Shown in pieces: positions 5,127-5,531 of a DNA stretch of 5,531 nt. The DNA lies in contig JALTMR010000218.1 in the NCBI GenBank assembly GCA_027001525.1, forward strand, positions 1 to 5,531, given 5' to 3'. How positions within the stretch are numbered: the first letter of the stretch is position 1; every line of letters begins with the position of its first letter. Both the position numbers and the translations under genes were made by a program. The stretch comes from Gammaproteobacteria bacterium (GTDB taxonomy: Bacteria > Pseudomonadota > Gammaproteobacteria > Tenderiales > Tenderiaceae). The notes beneath the pieces were generated by a model that was not told the origin of the DNA, ran no database searches, and was given only the letters and a program-made list of their open reading frames with translations.

Positions 5127-5408
5127 ATGGCCAAAGCGAGTGCCAGACATATATTGGTTGAGACAGAGGCGCAGTGCGCTGATCTGAAGGCTCAGATCGA
5201 AGGCGGCGCTGATTTTGCCGATCTGGCAAAGCAGCACTCCAAGTGCCCCTCGGGTGGCCAGGGCGGTGACCTGGGCGAGTTTGGGCCTGGCATGATGGTG
5301 CCTGAGTTCGACACCGTGGTTTTCTCTGCCCCGGTTAACCAGGTTCAGGGGCCGGTCAAGACGCAATTTGGTTACCATCTGCTTGAGGTCACCAGCCGCA
5401 CGGACTAG
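5127..5408 (+). CDS. ppiC: Parvulin-type peptidyl-prolyl cis-trans isomerase PpiC
   Basis: PpiC catalyses cis-trans isomerisation of peptide bonds before proline, helping protein folding in the cytoplasm. At 93 residues it has the same length as E. coli PpiC and matches it along its whole length: HILV near the start, GADF..LAKQHS, CPSG...GGDLGEF, MVPEFD.VVF and TQFGYH. Active-site residues expected for parvulins are visible as H8, C40, M57, F61, F81 and H84. It is a single parvulin domain with no signal peptide, unlike periplasmic SurA or PpiD. AGGAG (5115-5119) lies 7 nt before the ATG. It stands alone after a long structured intergenic region and is followed by a palindromic element (5444-5528). 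The gene appears intact. Confidence 0.97.
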   Translation: MAKASARHILVETEAQCADLKAQIEGGADFADLAKQHSKCPSGGQGGDLGEFGPGMMVPEFDTVVFSAPVNQVQGPVKTQFGYHLLEVTSRTD

Positions 5409-5443
5409 TGGTCCATGCGGAAAATTATGTAACTGTTCGCCTC

Positions 5444-5528
5444 GTGAGAAGGTACAGCTCTGTGTTGGCAAAACTCGAAATGGAACCACCATTCCAGCGT
5501 TTTGCCGCCTTGATCTGCACCTTCTCAC
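5444..5528. repeat. Long interrupted palindrome at the window end
   Basis: Outer arms 5444-5457 (GTGAGAAGGTACAG) and 5515-5528 (CTGCACCTTCTCAC) pair at 13 of 14 positions. Inside, GGCAAAAC (5467-5474) pairs with GTTTTGCC (5499-5506), and AATGG (5479-5483) with CCATT (5489-5493) around a 5-nt loop. The whole unit is about 85 nt and lies 35 nt after the ppiC stop. It could be an interspersed palindromic repeat, a mobile-element terminus, an attC-like recombination site or an unusual terminator. The right flank is cut off 3 nt later. Confidence 0.7.
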
Positions 5529-5531
5529 TGT

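Noticed and set aside
4975..5187. A 70-codon plus-strand open frame before ppiC
   Set aside because: It starts at a TTG without a ribosome site, runs through the leader stem-loop and overlaps the start of ppiC in another frame.
5034..5528. A 164-codon minus-strand open frame over ppiC
   Set aside because: It covers ppiC in antisense and runs through the terminal palindrome. Its product resembles nothing I recognise.

Overview
The window looks like chromosomal DNA from a gammaproteobacterium. RapA, YgfB/YecA-type (UPF0149) proteins, a PpiC-type parvulin and DUF3025 proteins together fit that class. The coding parts are visibly GC-rich, and I cannot name the genus. I see no phage genes, transposase, tRNA, rRNA or CRISPR array.

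Layout. Positions 1-1695 (minus strand) hold the first 565 codons of rapA, the SWI2/SNF2 ATPase that recycles RNA polymerase; its 3' part lies beyond the left edge. A divergent intergenic region of about 280 bp (1696-1979) carries outward-facing candidate promoters and several palindromes. Four plus-strand genes follow: a DUF3025 protein (1980-2837), a small, highly charged helical lipoprotein (2862-3176), a stand-alone sensor-globin/protoglobin domain (3315-3863), and a UPF0149 protein with a TTG start (3921-4514). Hairpins lie at the end of the DUF3025 gene, after the lipoprotein gene and before the globin gene, so these genes need not be one transcript.

Positions 4515-5126 are a 612-bp non-coding region whose middle is much more AT-rich than the genes (about 28% GC across 4801-4920). 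It holds four consensus-type DnaA boxes and two one-mismatch boxes within about 370 bp. It also holds a 9-bp inverted repeat around a perfect TTATCCACA box, an FNR/Anr-like palindrome, an AT-rich hairpin with a T tract, a good sigma-70-like promoter and a large stem-loop upstream of ppiC. The arrangement resembles a replication origin or a DnaA-binding/titration region and is the most interesting signal here.

The last gene is ppiC (5127-5408), a complete 93-residue parvulin. It is followed by an interrupted palindrome of about 85 nt (5444-5528) that ends 3 nt before the window edge and may be a repeat or mobile-element end.

The genes do not form an obvious single pathway. RapA (transcription recycling), PpiC (protein folding) and the UPF0149 protein look like housekeeping functions. 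The globin suggests sensing of a heme ligand such as O2, but no output domain or partner is seen.
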